Assembly: GCA_020080175.1 (NCBI GenBank)
Contig: JAGHQL010000158.1
Coordinates: 1-64,000, forward strand
Source of the DNA: Glutinoglossum americanum
Taxonomy: Eukaryota > Ascomycota > Geoglossomycetes > Geoglossales > Geoglossaceae
Direction of reading: 5' to 3'
Length of the DNA stretch: 64,000 nucleotides
The position numbers were made by a program, and so were the translations under genes. The notes under the pieces are model-generated. The model was not told where the DNA came from and did not search any database. It saw nothing but the letters and a program-made list of their open reading frames with translations. This document shows positions 9,571 to 21,672 of this stretch, in pieces; position 1 is the first letter of the stretch; each line of letters starts with the position of its first letter.

Positions 9571-11267
9571 ATGGCAATAGACCGGCGAAAGTCGGCCCTC
9601 TTTGGGGCCGCAGTTGCTGTCAGACTACTCCTTTTCATAGCATTCCCTGCGTTACCCGCCCTTTTGACGGGGCGCGTTGAGATATCTACGCCTGTCACAA
9701 GCTTCAAGAGATGTATGGATCTAGTGATAGTGTTCCCTTGGAAAGGATAGTGGGCTAATGGGTGCCACAGTGCAAGAAGGGCTCTTTCTTTACACTCACA
9801 ATGTCTCTCCTTACGACGGTGGGGTCTTTCATCAGGTGAGTTCGAGGCTTGCTTTTTAATCAAGAAAACTGTATCTTGGGATATGGCTAACCCCCCATTC
9901 TGCAGGCCCCGCTATTTCTCCCTCTCTTCGCACTGCTTCCTAATCCCATAGCCTATCCCTTTGCGACCAGCATACTCTATATAATCATCGACCTCCTCAG
10001 CGCGAGCTCCTTAATGAAAATTGCAGAGACGGGCGCATCAGTTTCTTCTAGAGCGTTTGCATCAGCAAGGAAAGACGTCCGGTGGACAAGTGTGGCTATT
10101 GGCGCCGCGTGAGTGTGTCCGGGTCTAACTGGTTGGACATGAGGGAACGTCGCCTGATGGCTGGAAAATAGATTCCTGTTTAACCCATTTACTATTGCAA
10201 CATGCATTGCACGTCCAACGAGTGTCTTTACGAATTGTGCGATTTTGAGTGCGATCGCGAAAGCTGCAACTAGTAAGTAGCCGTTCGTGTCTCCCTTTAA
10301 AATAATGTTGTGAGCCCCTATGACCACTTTCTGACAGCAATTTTCAAGGTAACATTGTGCCTGCAATGCTCGCTCTCGCTCTCTCCTCATATCTCTCCCT
10401 CTATCCAATCCTCCTCATCGTACCCCTCATCCTACTCTGTCATGACCAGCAATCTGCCCCAAAACCCAAAACGATCTTACAAATCACAACTGTCGCACTC
10501 GCCACTTTTGTTTCCGCGTTAGCGGCTCTCATCTGCTTATCCTACATCCTAACTGGGGGTTCATGGGAATTCCTTTCGTCAACATATGGTGTGCAATTGC
10601 TACTGCCAGACCTGACCCCGAATGTGGGATTGTGGTGGTACTTCTTTATAGAAATGTTTGATTCGTTTCGCGAATTCTTTTTGGGGGTATTCTGGTTGCA
10701 TTTAGCCGGCTATGTAGGCGGTTTGACCTTTAAGTTAAGGTATGTATTCTTCGGGAAGTGTTTGTCGGGGCGTGCGTGGTCCCTTTGAGGCTAACAGATT
10801 CCTTATCGGGCATAGGAATCAACCTCTCTTTGTAGCGACTTGTCTACTCGGCATCTTCGCCATTTTCAAACCCTACCCAAGCATATCCGATACCTCCCTC
10901 TACCTAGCCCTTCTTCCTCTCTATCGTCATGTCTTCCCGCGTAAGTCTATCCTTTACATCTTTCAGTCGCCCTATGTCTCATGCGGTACTCTCCTTAATC
11001 CCCTATTAATATCGGTCCCTAATCCTAGTGATGCGCTACACCTTCTTCGTAACCTCGGTTATCCTTTACGCCACCTTACTTGGTCCCGCCTTCTACTATC
11101 TTTGGATCTATGCCGGCTCCGGCAATGCCAACTTCTTCTATGCTATCACCCTTGTATGGAGTCTGGGACTCACACTTGTGGTGGCAGATTCGCTTTTTGC
11201 CGTCCTTCGAGATGAATGGGAGGTGGAGAGGCCCGAGATGAAAGGGAAGGAGGTTAGGCAGATATAA
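9571..11267 (+). CDS. GAB1: GPI transamidase subunit PIG-U/Gab1
   Basis: Seven exons by hand: 9571-9712, 9771-9835, 9906-10108, 10172-10272, 10349-10739, 10816-10940 and 11029-11267, giving 421 residues. The protein is a multi-spanning ER membrane protein. Recognisable blocks include FLYTHNVSPYDGGVFHQAPL, FNPFTIATCIARPTS, WGLWWYFFIEMFDSFREFFLG-like sequence (GLWWYFFIEMFDSFR seen), and FKPYPSISDTSLYLALLPL, all characteristic of PIG-U/Cdc91. It acts in the GPI transamidase complex that attaches GPI anchors to proteins in the ER lumen. The acceptor chosen for exon 5 (after 10348) is the only one that keeps the frame; the better-looking CAG at 10335-10337 would shift it. The gene shares a divergent promoter with NOP7 and converges on NAT4, 261 bp apart. 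Confidence 0.9.
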
Positions 11268-11528
11268 GATTCCCATAGCGGGGCGCAAAAGTTGCCAAAC
11301 CCGGGAGAGGTGGTAGAGTTGGTGCTAGTGCGTCTGTTGGCAAGGAAATGTGTTTATATCTAAGGGTCTAGATATTGCGGAGCACATAGCGTATATATAG
11401 ATGGGAGCTATCTGAATAGTCAGTGTTAAGTCTGCCGTACTTGGATCTCTGTACAACCGTTTAGATTTCGGTTATGGTGCATTCCCTACCTCAACCTGAA
11501 TGCTGTAATAAAGCGTTGTTCTTGCCAC

Positions 11529-12305
11529 TCACTTCAACGCCTTTGATAAAATGGCGTAGCCTGGCCTCTTCAGTCGCCCACTTCGCAGGCGTTTTGGCGC
11601 TGGAGAAGACTCATCTTCCGTATAGCTACCACAAGTTAGCTACGAGCTTTCCCTAGCTGAGCACGGAGCCGTCGCCACTCACCCGGTCCTTTCGTAGAAC
11701 TTCATCCCGCCCTTGTTCCTCAAAAACACAGTCAACATTGACTTATCCACACCAGCCTTGCGACCGACCTGCTCCGCCAACTCCATCAAGTGCTTCCCGA
11801 GCCCGCATCCACGCATGGAGGGCAGAAGGTGTATCTCGTAGCAGTATATTACCGGATAGTCGTCTTCGATCGTAAGCATAAAAGAAAGAAACCCCACAAC
11901 ACGCTCTTCCGACGCGTTCTCATCACCACCAGAGCAACCTGAAGACAATGACGCGTCTGAAGATCCCTCAACGCGTTCCTCACCCACTTCGTCTTCATCC
12001 CCGCACTCCTTCTTTATCCGCGTTTTCACCACCAGATATCGCATGGCTTCATCCCGCATCTCGCGCTTCTTCGCGATAGGCTTCCACCCCACCGCCGAGG
12101 ACTTATACATCTCCGCACTCGTGTCGCGGATCAACGAGAAGCAGGCCTTGAAGTCATCTGGCGAGACTGTCGCCGCGGTGTGCAGCTCGATAGGGTATTC
12201 GATGTCATTGGCGGCTAGGAAAGGAGGGAGGTGTGGTAGATAGGCGTTACGAAATCGAGGTAGAGAGAGGGTGTTTGCGGCGGTGATCAGGGAGGAAGAT
12301 GTCAT
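11529..12305 (-). CDS. NAT4: N-alpha-acetyltransferase 40 (NatD/Nat4)
   Basis: Two exons, 11683-12305 and 11529-11625, giving 239 residues. The start at 12305 (MTSSSLITAANT) is preferred; the frame stays open upstream but runs through a tRNA-like sequence. The GNAT fold shows YCYEIHLLPSMRG, the acetyl-CoA loop RGCGLGKHLM, and MLTVFLRNKGGMKFYERTG. The second exon completes the protein with YTEDESSPAPKRLR, the typical GY..DE.SP ending of NatD. A 35-residue acidic Ser-rich insert (about residues 118-150) splits the fold, as in other fungal members. The enzyme acetylates the N-terminal Ser of histones H2A and H4. The intron is 57 nt. Confidence 0.92.
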
Positions 12306-13760
12306 TCCGGCGTTGGTGATGGCTGGGTTTGGTTGGCGTTGGCGGAAAATGTAGCAGTTCTCGTCTTGCCCCAAAAAAAAAGGCAAAAAACTCACGCGTC
12401 CCAGTCCGAGACTCGAACCAGTATCCTCTAAGGGGCATGAGAAAAAGACCCTCATTTTTTGCAGCAGTATTACTTCACCACTGGGCCATCAGGCCTTTTT
12501 TATTGAAGGGCGAACTCTTAGCCTTTCTTATCAATTGCTCTTGCTCCAGTTTATTCACTTCTAATGTCAAGTTTGCTTGACACGTGAAAGATCCGGAGAA
12601 ACGATAACCCGTCCAATATTCAAAAATTGTTGCATCTCCATGTTAATTTCTTATCAACGATGTATCAATCGATGAATACTCTCCCGACTTCTCGGTTCCT
12701 CCGTATCCAGACTGTTCGCTTTCTCTCTCTCTCGAACGCGAAGAAACCACAAAGGTCCCGTCCCACTGGTGCGACGTTGGGATTAGAACATGTCTGCCCC
12801 TCCTTAATAATTTACTACGCCCCTCCACCCTTCCAATTGGCCATCAGGATAACTAACTGATACTTTCCCCAACCCAAAAGTTCCTTCAACGCTCGCGCGC
12901 TCTAGGTCTTTGGCGGGAGATCGTGCGAGCTATAAATAGTACATTATGTCCACCCTCCTTCCGCTGAGATTAAGATCTTGGCTTTTATCTTCAATTCGAA
13001 ATGTAGCGGCTTACTAAAACCATTTTGGATGGGAGATAGGGATACCAGACGAGGCAACACGCAATGATATGCGATGCTGGGCACGTGACGAGTTTGAGCG
13101 GAATCGAGGGGTCACCGATATCGTGCGTTGCTTTTGCTCTGTTTATCTTATACAAGATCGGAGCACTGAGCTAATTAGATAGTGGGGATCCCCCAGACGC
13201 ACATTCGGTATTTGATCTCCGTATGTTTTTTTTAGATGTTTGGACTCCCTTTGTCCTGACTTGGTTGTGATCACATCTTCCGAGCTGACTTAGGGATCTA
13301 GACGGGTAGGACGCAGTTTGATAGCATGAGGGGACACGCGGGAGGCGAAAGCCGGAAACCGTATCACGAAGCATGACAAGGGTGAGCCGAGGGGTTGAAG
13401 GCAAGTAGCTATAGGGGCAAATCTGCTCAGGGTATCCAGCAAGCCCACACACGGGTAGAGATGCGGATGAGTGCTCGGTCTAGGGAAATATGCTAGATAC
13501 ACCCTCGGTTGAGATACTATACCACATAGTATGTAAATGCCTATTAATACAATGTATATTCATAGTAAAGCGGGTCGAGGCCCTTAATATTTTAACAGCG
13601 GGACGTAAATCGGGGGTTTCCGTTGTAGCCCGTATCCTATCTTTAATAAAACATATTGCCAATAGAGAAAACAGCGGTTACCTGCTTACCTTTCTAGACT
13701 GCAGGTGGGATGGAATCAAATTTTATCGTTGTCCAAATCTCTCCCACCTCAGTTTTCATA
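12306..13760. other. Intergenic, contains a tRNA-like sequence
   Basis: No protein gene is recognised apart from the NAT4 promoter and the RCF1 3' flank. The stretch at 13480-13680 is AT-rich. The only structured element noticed is the tRNA-like sequence at 12385-12495, listed separately. Confidence 0.5.
12385..12495 (-). other. tRNA-like (possibly SINE or tRNA pseudogene) sequence
   Basis: Read on the minus strand, TGGCCCAGTGG (12478-12488) fits the tRNA box A consensus and GGTTCGAGTCT (12409-12419) fits box B. The boxes are 58 bp apart. An ACTGGGAC acceptor-like segment follows, then a T6 tract (12385-12390) that could end RNA polymerase III transcription. The acceptor and T stems pair poorly and the middle holds a separate ATGAG/CTCAT hairpin. 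I therefore read it as a degenerate tRNA or a tRNA-derived SINE head rather than a working tRNA. Confidence 0.35.
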
Positions 13761-14374
13761 TTACCGTCTCCAGATACCGATGTCTAGTATAGCTCGTCTT
13801 AAAAGCCCCCTTCTCTCCCCCCATTCTATCACACTTTTCGCCATACCTGACTCTTCCCTTGCACGCTTTCTCTTCTCCCTAAGTTCCTTTTCCTCCTGAT
13901 CCCTCGCCTCCAGCTCTCGAATCCATGCCTCCCTCTTCTCAAGGGCTTTCTTCTCGGCCACCATGCCCTGGAACTCCTTCCGCTTCTCGCGCTCCTTGCC
14001 GTAGTAAAACGACCCGACAGCGAGTGCTAATAGAGTGAACCCTTGGGCGTAGATACGCGCGCGGAACATCCGGTTGGCCTGATTGTGGTCGCCGCGGCGA
14101 ATGCTGGTGGTAGCGCGGTAGAGGGCGTAGCATGTTAACGCGCAGCCTGTAATTAAGAGTCTTAGTGAGTAGATAGGTAATGGGATTGGGTATATCCACC
14201 GAGCGGAACGAGAGGTTCTTCCTTCAGGCGACGGGAGAGCTTTTGCCAACGATTTTCTTGATAGAAGTCCCTGAGCCAATTAGTCATGCGATCTGGTAGT
14301 GGGCAAGATGGGAGAGGCGGGATTTACTCATTACCGTCAAAAGACGATGGGAGCGGTCCGCTACTATTCGACAT
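13761..14374 (-). CDS. RCF1: Respiratory supercomplex factor Rcf1 (HIG1 domain)
   Basis: Three exons, 14335-14374, 14200-14292 and 13761-14146, giving 172 residues. The start at 14374 gives MSNSSGPLPSSFDD, the usual short acidic leader. Exon joining produces [29 protein letters not shown]. The HIG1 domain (about residues 30-85) has two membrane helices: [20 protein letters not shown], and AQGFTLLALAVGSFYYG after the conserved QANRMFRARI motif. A charged coiled coil (KEREKRKEF onward) ends the protein. Rcf1 sits in the inner mitochondrial membrane and supports assembly of complex III-IV supercomplexes. It is head to head with ILV1, another mitochondrial gene, with 522 bp between the starts. 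Confidence 0.93.
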
Positions 14375-14896
14375 TGTTCCAAGCGTTGACGGAATTATGG
14401 AGTGGTTTTTCGGTCCTGCGGCTCTACGCTTTACGATGCAAGCGATGAGGTCATCAATTTATCCACTTGTACCTTGCGATATCCAGGCCTCATTGCTCTG
14501 GGGAGCAGGAGATGCCTATAAGCTATATGGAGATTCAATGTGCTAGTAGATGTCTCCCACTTTTCTGCAACCATTAAAAGTTCTTATCAAACACACCATT
14601 GCTTCGGGTTTAATGTTCTCGCGGCAAAGCGCGGCAACAGCATCTACCTCGCTAAGCGCGCCAAGCAGTGTTATACAGAGAGCATCACGGCGGCCACATG
14701 TGTAATAGGGTTAGGGTTAATGAGAGGCAATGGAATTTCTAAGTGACTTCGGCGGGACTAAAATACTGCTACCGTAGGGACTTGTTATCCGGATTGTTTT
14801 TGGAAGTTTCCGCATGGGTTTGAATCCGGCACTGTAAACGTTTCGTCTAGCATCGTTTCCCCAACAAAAATCATCAACCGTATCAATATTTTGAAT
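14375..14896. promoter_or_regulatory. Divergent promoter region of RCF1 and ILV1
   Basis: No gene seen. It contains AGGGTTAGGGTTA at 14707-14719, two telomere-type TTAGGG steps (telobox), which is a known promoter motif in some fungi and plants. A box-B-like GGGTTTGAATCC near 14817 has no matching box A and was not called a tRNA. Confidence 0.4.
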
Positions 14897-16788
14897 ATGG
14901 AGCCTGCGAGTGCATTCCCCATTGAGGACCAGATGGCTACAGTGGGAGCGGCTTTGGCTACTCTAACCAACGGTGTCGACTGCTCGGGGACGGGCACGCA
15001 CACTCCACAAACTCCAAAATTGAATACCTTGTCTTTGACTGAATACACTGCCCATCCGACGCCGCCTTCTGAGCGGGTTCGTGATAGAGTAGTTTCGCTC
15101 GTCCCGGAGCCATTCCTCTTGCCTAATGGTACCCCCGATGTATGCCTATTGACTATTCCGTGAAATTGGAAAGGTATTGCTAATTCTGTTAATATAATAA
15201 CATAGTATTTGAGACTTATCTTGACCTCCCGCGTCTACGATGTTGTCAAGGAAACCCCCTTGACCAAGGCGGTTAATCTCAGCAATCGATTAGAATGTAA
15301 AGTCCTTTTGAAGAGGGAGGACCTGCAGCCGGTCTTCAGTTTCAAGCTTAGGGGCGCATATAACAAAATGGCGCACTTGAATGCTACGGAAAGATGGAAA
15401 GGCGTTATTGCTTGTTCTGCCGGTATGCGCCATACTCAAATTTGTTACTCCGATTTCTTCGGAAGATACTGACACCGTTTCAAGGAAACCATGCTCAGGG
15501 CGTTGCATATTCCGCAAGACATCTAAAAATCCCCGCGACTATTGTGATGCCCGAAGGCACACCGAGCATCAAACATCTCAATGTCTCACGCCTTGGCGGT
15601 TCTGTTGTGCTGCATGGGGCAGACTTTGATACCGCTAAAGAAGAATGTTATCGCCTAGAAAAGCTTCACGGGCTCACCAACATCCCCCCATTTGACGATC
15701 CTTATGTTATCGCTGGACAGGGCACTATAGGCATGGAGCTTTTACGACAGACGAACCTCCAGGAGCTGGAGGCCATATTTTGCTGTGTAGGCGGAGGTGG
15801 TCTCATTGCGGGTGTTGGCGTTTATATCAAGCGAATCGCACCGCATGTCAAGATCATCGGAGTGGAAGCCTATGATGCAAATGCCATGGTCCAGAGCCTG
15901 AAGGAAGGCCGACGTGTTACACTTAAAGACGTCGGTCTCTTTGCTGATGGAGCTGCAGTGAGGACAGTAGGCGAGGAGACCTTCAGGTTATGCCGAGAAG
16001 TCGTCGACGACGTCATCCAAGTCTCCACGGACGAGACATGCGCTGCCATCAAGGACGTCTTCGAAGATACCCGGTCGATCGTCGAACCGGCAGGAGCTCT
16101 TGCTCTCGCCGGTCTTAAAAAATATGTTGCCACCAACCCATCGCCAAACTTCTCTAGAGGTCTGGTCGCTATCGCCTCCGGCGCAAACATGGACTTCGAC
16201 CGCCTCCGCTTTGTTGCCCAGCGCTCTGGCCTTGGTGAGAAACGAGAGGCTCTCCTCAGTGTCGTCATTCCTGAACGCCCTGGCGCCTTCGCTGAGCTTA
16301 TCAACACAGTGATCCCTCATGCCGTCACAGAATTCAGCTACCGCTACGCCCATGAGGAGGAAGCTAACATTCTCATGGGAATCAACCTTCGGGCCAGTGA
16401 GCGAGAAAACGAAGTTGCAGATCTCTTATTTCGCCTGCAGAGGGGCGGCATGAGGGCTATTGACCTCTCCGAGGACGAGTTGGCCAAGACACATTTGCGC
16501 TACTTAGTAGGCGGCCGTAGTAATGTCCCCAATGAGCGGCTCTACTCATTTGCTTTCCCCGAACGGCCGGGAGCGCTAGCCAACTTCCTCACCACGCTCA
16601 ACCCACCCGGATTCAACATCAGCCTATTCCACTACCGGAACTATGGCGGGGATGTCGGCCGGGTGCTAGCTGGCATCCAGTGTCCGGAGGCTGACCAAGG
16701 TAGGTTAGAGGGTTTCCTGAAGGTATTGGGGTATCCTTATGACGATGAGAGCGAGAACGAGACATACCAAACGTTCATGAGGTCATGA
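14897..16788 (+). CDS. ILV1: Threonine deaminase (biosynthetic threonine dehydratase)
   Basis: Three exons, 14897-15139, 15206-15422 and 15485-16788, giving 587 residues. It converts L-threonine to 2-oxobutanoate and ammonia with PLP, the first committed step to isoleucine. The PLP Lys is in [10 protein letters not shown] (Lys128). The phosphate-binding glycine loop is [12 protein letters not shown]. Two C-terminal ACT-like regulatory domains begin near [16 protein letters not shown] and [16 protein letters not shown], as expected for the isoleucine-inhibited form. The N-terminus ([12 protein letters not shown]) does not look like a strong mitochondrial presequence, so an upstream exon or a weak targeting signal is possible. 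The intron after CSAG at 15423 restores [11 protein letters not shown]. Confidence 0.95.
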
Positions 16789-17619
16789 AAGTATATAGCC
16801 CACCAAATTCTAGAGTAAACTGAGATAGATAAATTAAAAGGGATAATTTCCCAAATCCCTCGACTTTTCATTTTGGATGCCACAAAATGTTTACGGGAGT
16901 ACCACGATTTCGACTCCTCGCATTCTCCGGGGGGCGCCCCCGAAAGTATCGCCACACAACTGAACGAGTTGATAAAACCCCATGTGCGGCATTCACAGGA
17001 ATAAGCAGTATATAGTCTCTACTATCAGGACAGTGTTGAGGTATCTTTCCGGCACCTTAAAGGAATATTTCCCGGACCTCCGTTACTCACAGCTAGTGGC
17101 GGGATATGCTCGATAGCCGAACTGGGGGAAAAAGGGGGCATATCGCCGCGACTTCCGAACCAATAATTATTTCAACTAGAAGACGCGTTTGGTAACAAAG
17201 TAGCTTGCACCAGCTTTTGTTTCCTAGATGCACTCGCCTTGGTCCGAGCTGTAATAAAGACTTGCATGTTTTCTTTATTACTGTTAAAGGATCGAGCGAC
17301 TGTTGGAGGTTTTCTGTCGAGGGAGAGTGAAGGTGCGGGTACGAAAGACGGAGAAAGATCTGACTTGTTCAACATCGGAGGGCCCAAGATGGGTAAAAGA
17401 AATCTAAGAACAATACCTAGTGGGTTCCTCAGAAGATCCTTTCAAGCCCGATTCCAATTGGAAGCCTAGTATTGGTTAATAAAACTATAATACAGATTTC
17501 CTCAGGTTGCAACAATGGATCCGACCCCCCAGTCACGCATCAGATTGAAAAAAAAATATAAAAGAGAATCAGCTAGTGAAATGAATGTAGTATTTTCCCG
17601 CCAGGATCTGCCGCATTCC
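16789..17619. other. Convergent intergenic region, no gene
   Basis: 3' flanks of ILV1 and SAC1. A perfect 12-bp palindrome GGGGGCGCCCCC lies at 16930-16941. A short frame at 17239-17469 has no recognisable features and was not called. Confidence 0.5.
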
Positions 17620-19874
17620 TCATTCAATCCTCTTCTTCCCCTCCTCCAGGTAGCTCAAGCGGGCACTGCTTGCACCACGCTCATGTCTACGATCAACCCA
17701 CTTCCCAATAACTTTGTCCTTTCGGACTTTGGTAAGCGCCTCATTGTAACCTTCTGTGGCCCAAGGGAGAGGGTTGAGCTTTGGCCAGTTGACCTGCTTT
17801 CAGGTTAGAAGAGAAACAATAACCACAATATGATGAGGAAAGGGGCGAATTAGACCGAAAAAACTAACGTAGAGCATGCCATGTGAGTAGATGAATTGCA
17901 AACACCAAATGCCCACGACGAACCAGAAAATGACGAATATCCGTAGAGGTAGAGTCGCCGCATCTGGTAGACGTCTGGTGAATGTTGCGACCGAGATCAT
18001 GAAGAGGCTTGCAGCAAGTAAATAAGGCACGGCCTGGATGAGGACAGGCCTCCGATCCACGAATAATAGTGTGCTCCCAATGTTTGAGGCCGAGGGAAGA
18101 TAGGTCCCAAGAAACAAATCGAAGCCATCTTGTCTGGGCCCGTCAGAGAAATTATTGTAAATATACCGTGTGACAGCGTGAGAAGCATCTTGGAGCATGC
18201 CAGCCTTTGTTCTCTGACCAGTTCGCGTGAAGTCAGTCTTCTGTGCTCCGGTCCCAGCATAAGATTTCGATACGACATCTGCGTTATCGGCCCACATGTT
18301 TCGGAATATGTTCTCAAATATCTCATCATTGCTGGCAGACTCCCCGGGTAGCAGGATTCCAACATCAGTCAGCATCCGGTTCAGCGTCCAGCGAGCAAGC
18401 ATGCTCTGGACAACGTTTGTTCGATCTAGGCAATCCATGCAATTTGTTCGCACAACGCTGGCTTGTTCGCCGCGGACCTCAAGGCGGCCGCGAGAATCTC
18501 CAGGCATAGCAATGCCTCTGAAATACCCTTGCTTAACAAGCACGTCGGTTAGTTGGTCTAGAAGGATCTGAGCTCGATGCCATCTTAGTCCTTTCGTTTC
18601 GCTATGGAAATCGAAATAGACATATTTGAGACGATCAAATTTGTGTTGCTTCTGTCCTGATTCCTGTGAGTGAAGTTTCTCGTCCGAAAACTCGTCGGAT
18701 TGCCTGTGTTCTGTAGATTGGGAGAGCATCCGAACCATCTGCTCGTAGGCAGCTTTAACACGCTCTTCTCGGCCTTTCTGATTAACGAGGTTGACTAGGA
18801 TATTATCTCCATAGAGTTGAATTTGCTCGTCAAAGTGCTTCTTTGCAGCAGTTACTGCGCTATCAATTCCACGGATCTGAAGCCTGGGGACGTAGTGTAA
18901 ATTATTGACTTCTGTCCAGTATACTGGCACACTCCCACGGGTCTGGACATAAGACATTACTTGCATCTCAAGCCCGCCATTCCCGCCCACTTTTCCATTT
19001 TGCATTCCACCTCCTCCAGCAAAGCCGCCTAGCCCACTGGTGGTGTCATTTAAAATAACGATTTGCTCAGTTTCGTTAAAGTTGGCAACGTGCCCTTGTT
19101 CATCAATTCCCCTAGAAAAGTATCTGGTTCCAGCCCGATGCCTGGACCGTCTGGTGATGAGAGCGAAAGTCAACGGCGTACCCTTGACAGCAGTATTTTT
19201 AATCTCCATCATCCCAAACATGGCGGGGAGAATGTAAGGGTCAACTCCTGGCTGTTGTGTGCTCTGTTGACGATGGTGACTGCCACCGCTGCCGCCCCCT
19301 GTTCTGAAGTCGATAAGATCAGTCTGGATAAATCTATTCCAGAAGAATCGGTCATCCGCTCGTTTCCATAATGGCAGGAGGACATTTGATTGGCCTTGCC
19401 GCTGGAAGCTACTTGTGATGTCGAAAGAATATGAAAAGTACATTGGACTAGCTTTGATCATAGTCTTTAAAAGGGAGAGGTAGTTATCCTCATCGGGGTC
19501 GTGGAGCGGGCGCTCACGGAGGGGGAGTAATTCGGTGGCGATAACTTTATAGACCATATGCCCTTTCAGCCGACCCATAGGCTGAGCTTTCGTAATTACA
19601 ATTATATATTTATCTTTTCGATGGGAGTCAGCGAGATGTCATGAGTCTTAAGAACGCTGGCGTCATCACCTAATCGTAGCTTGATGATCCCAAGGATTCC
19701 GGCAATACTGGAGACGCGCTTCGCTCCCAGTAATGCACCGTCATTAAGTCTAATGTCCCCCGTCGGACGATCAACGACCAGCGTTGGCGCTGAGGGAGCT
19801 GAAGCTGAGGTGAATGCATATCGAGAAGTGGACGCGTGTACATTGATGTCGCGGAAGGGAAGAACGACTGCCAT
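17620..19874 (-). CDS. SAC1: Phosphoinositide phosphatase Sac1
   Basis: Three exons, 19670-19874, 17869-19613 and 17620-17793, giving 707 residues. The start at 19874 (MAVVLPFRDINVHAS) matches the family. The first intron is removed to join IIKLRL to DKYIIVITKAQPMGRL. The SAC domain holds the CX5R catalytic motif RTNCMDCLDRTN (Cys about 460). Two hydrophobic helices near the C-terminus (AVPYLLAASLFMISV and FVIFWFVVGIWCLQFI) anchor it in the ER/Golgi membrane. The last exon gives VNWPKLNPLPW..GYNEALTKVRKDKV. It removes the 4-phosphate from PI4P at ER contact sites. A Gly-rich insertion sits at about residues 260-283. It is head to head with the Rab5 gene, 319 bp between the starts. Confidence 0.95.
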
Positions 19875-20193
19875 GATGGCGTTAAAGCCGAGAAGAATGA
19901 AGCACAATACCCGCCGTTCTAATTAGAATTTATGTGGTGGCGGTAAATTATTGTGCTGGTACAAGTAGTTGCTGTCCTTAATCCAAAATAAATCTGTCAA
20001 TTTTGATGAGGCATAAATCACGTGTTCGTTAAACTTTCACTGGCCCCTGCCTTTACACAGAACAAGCGTGTCCGTCGTCACCCTTCAGTATACGATCTCC
20101 CAAACGCATATCATCCCTCGACCCGTCTTACCTCAGCTCTTCTATCCACCCGAACAGCTATTCTTCTACCTGCCCGCTCTTTTCTTTCATATC
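19875..20193. promoter_or_regulatory. Divergent promoter region of SAC1 and the Rab5-type gene
   Basis: No gene; a pyrimidine-rich tract lies just upstream of the GTPase start (20090-20190). No specific factor site can be assigned. Confidence 0.45.
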
Positions 20194-21160
20194 ATGGCAA
20201 CGAGAGCTCCAATAGCTTCACGACCTGGGGGTTCGCGATTTGCTCAGTTCAAGTTGGTCTTGCTAGGTAACTACTGCGCTGATCTTACTTCACTATTTTA
20301 GTGACACGGAAGAGTGAGTCCCCGCTGATGAAATATACACAGGAGAGTCTGCTGTTGGAAAGGTTTGGTTCCAGTTTCAGATATACTATTACTGGGTTCA
20401 TCAGTGGCGCCTACTAACTGAGCTCAACAGAGTTCACTGGTGTTAAGATTCGTCAAAGTACGCGGCTTTCTGACCCCCATTCTTGCGTTTACTGTGATAG
20501 ATGTGTCTCTGGCAGTTTGACTTATGTACTTATGTCAGGACCAATTTGACGACTACCGAGAATCGACCATCGGCGCTGCCTTCCTCACACAGACTATTTC
20601 TTTAGATGACACAACAACAGTGAAGTTTGAGATATGGGATACCGCTGGACAAGAGAGATACAAGTCGCTGGCCCCGATGTATTACCGGAATGCCAACTGC
20701 GCGGTGGTGGTATATGATATCACGCAAGCTGTATGCGCATAAACACTTGTGGTTGGTGTAGCTCTGTTCGCTGATGATCCCATAGTCATCCTTAGATAAA
20801 GCCAAAGCATGGGTCAAGGAGCTCCAACGCCAAGCGAATGAGAACATCATTATCGCCCTTGCCGGCAACAAGCTCGATTTAGTGCAAGACTCATCTAGCA
20901 GCGATGCGCCAGCTGGCAATCCGGACAAGAGAGCGATCTCTACGGCCGAAGCTGAGGCATATGCCCGGGAGGCTGGCTTGTTATTTTTCGAGACCTCTGC
21001 GAAAACTGCGGAAAATGTTCGTGAGTTGTTTACTGCCATCGCAAGGAAACTGCCTCTTGACCAGGCTGGGCCGAGGGGCCTACCAAGAGGCCCCCGGCCG
21101 GGAGTGGACCTTAGACCAGAGGCTGCGGGGACACAGGGTGGTGGTGCTTGCAATTGTTAA
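20194..21160 (+). CDS. YPT5: Rab5-family GTPase (Vps21/Ypt5), early endosome
   Basis: Five exons, 20194-20266, 20343-20362 (20 nt), 20431-20457 (27 nt), 20539-20730 and 20786-21160, giving 228 residues. GTP-binding motifs: GESAVGKSS (P-loop, split over three exons), ESTIGAAF (switch I, the typical Rab5 effector loop), WDTAGQERY (switch II), GNKLDL and ETSAK. The C-terminus GGGACNC carries two Cys for geranylgeranylation. The insertion [13 protein letters not shown] after KLDLVQD is common in fungal Rab5 proteins. It acts in homotypic fusion and traffic of early endosomes. Confidence 0.95.
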
Positions 21161-21672
21161 CTGGTGCAAGTTCAAGTATCTATGAACCTGAAGTATGCTC
21201 CATATCATGATTTCTCTGGGCTCGTCTTTTTTATTAGAGTGTTGGGCGGGTGCCACTTTTGATCTCCATTTCTCTATGGATTGAACCGTAGACAGAATGT
21301 GGAGGTGGCTCGAGGTATTCATGTGCCAGGCGCTTTTCTATGGCTTTATTTGCCAATATGCCCTTAATACACCGTGGGTTTATGCTACTTGTATCCCAAG
21401 CTGGTGTCTCTTCCATCTATTCCCACAATTTCCCCATCCTGATAGCCCATTCCACTGTTACCCCAAATGCAACCATGTACCAAAGTACAATAGTAATCTA
21501 CTGTCCGGCTACTGTTGGTGCAGCTTTTCGAGCGAACGTTAGAATCGGGATGGGGGAAGCGCGAAACTTCCGATGCTTGGCACGGTAACTACCGCCAACG
21601 ATTAATTTGAGCTTCTTTCTGAAAACATTTCAATCACCACCTCGACAGGCTGATCATCTCCTGTAGCTCGCT
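21161..21672. other. Intergenic, Rab5 3' flank and MIC60 promoter
   Basis: No gene or repeat recognised; short frames at 21297-21588 lack features. Confidence 0.5.

Noticed and set aside
14810-14830. Box-B-like GGGTTTGAATCC upstream of ILV1
   Set aside because: No box A at a suitable distance and no cloverleaf pairing.
17515-17808. 97-codon plus-strand frame
   Set aside because: It is antisense to the last SAC1 exon and intron, with no features of its own.
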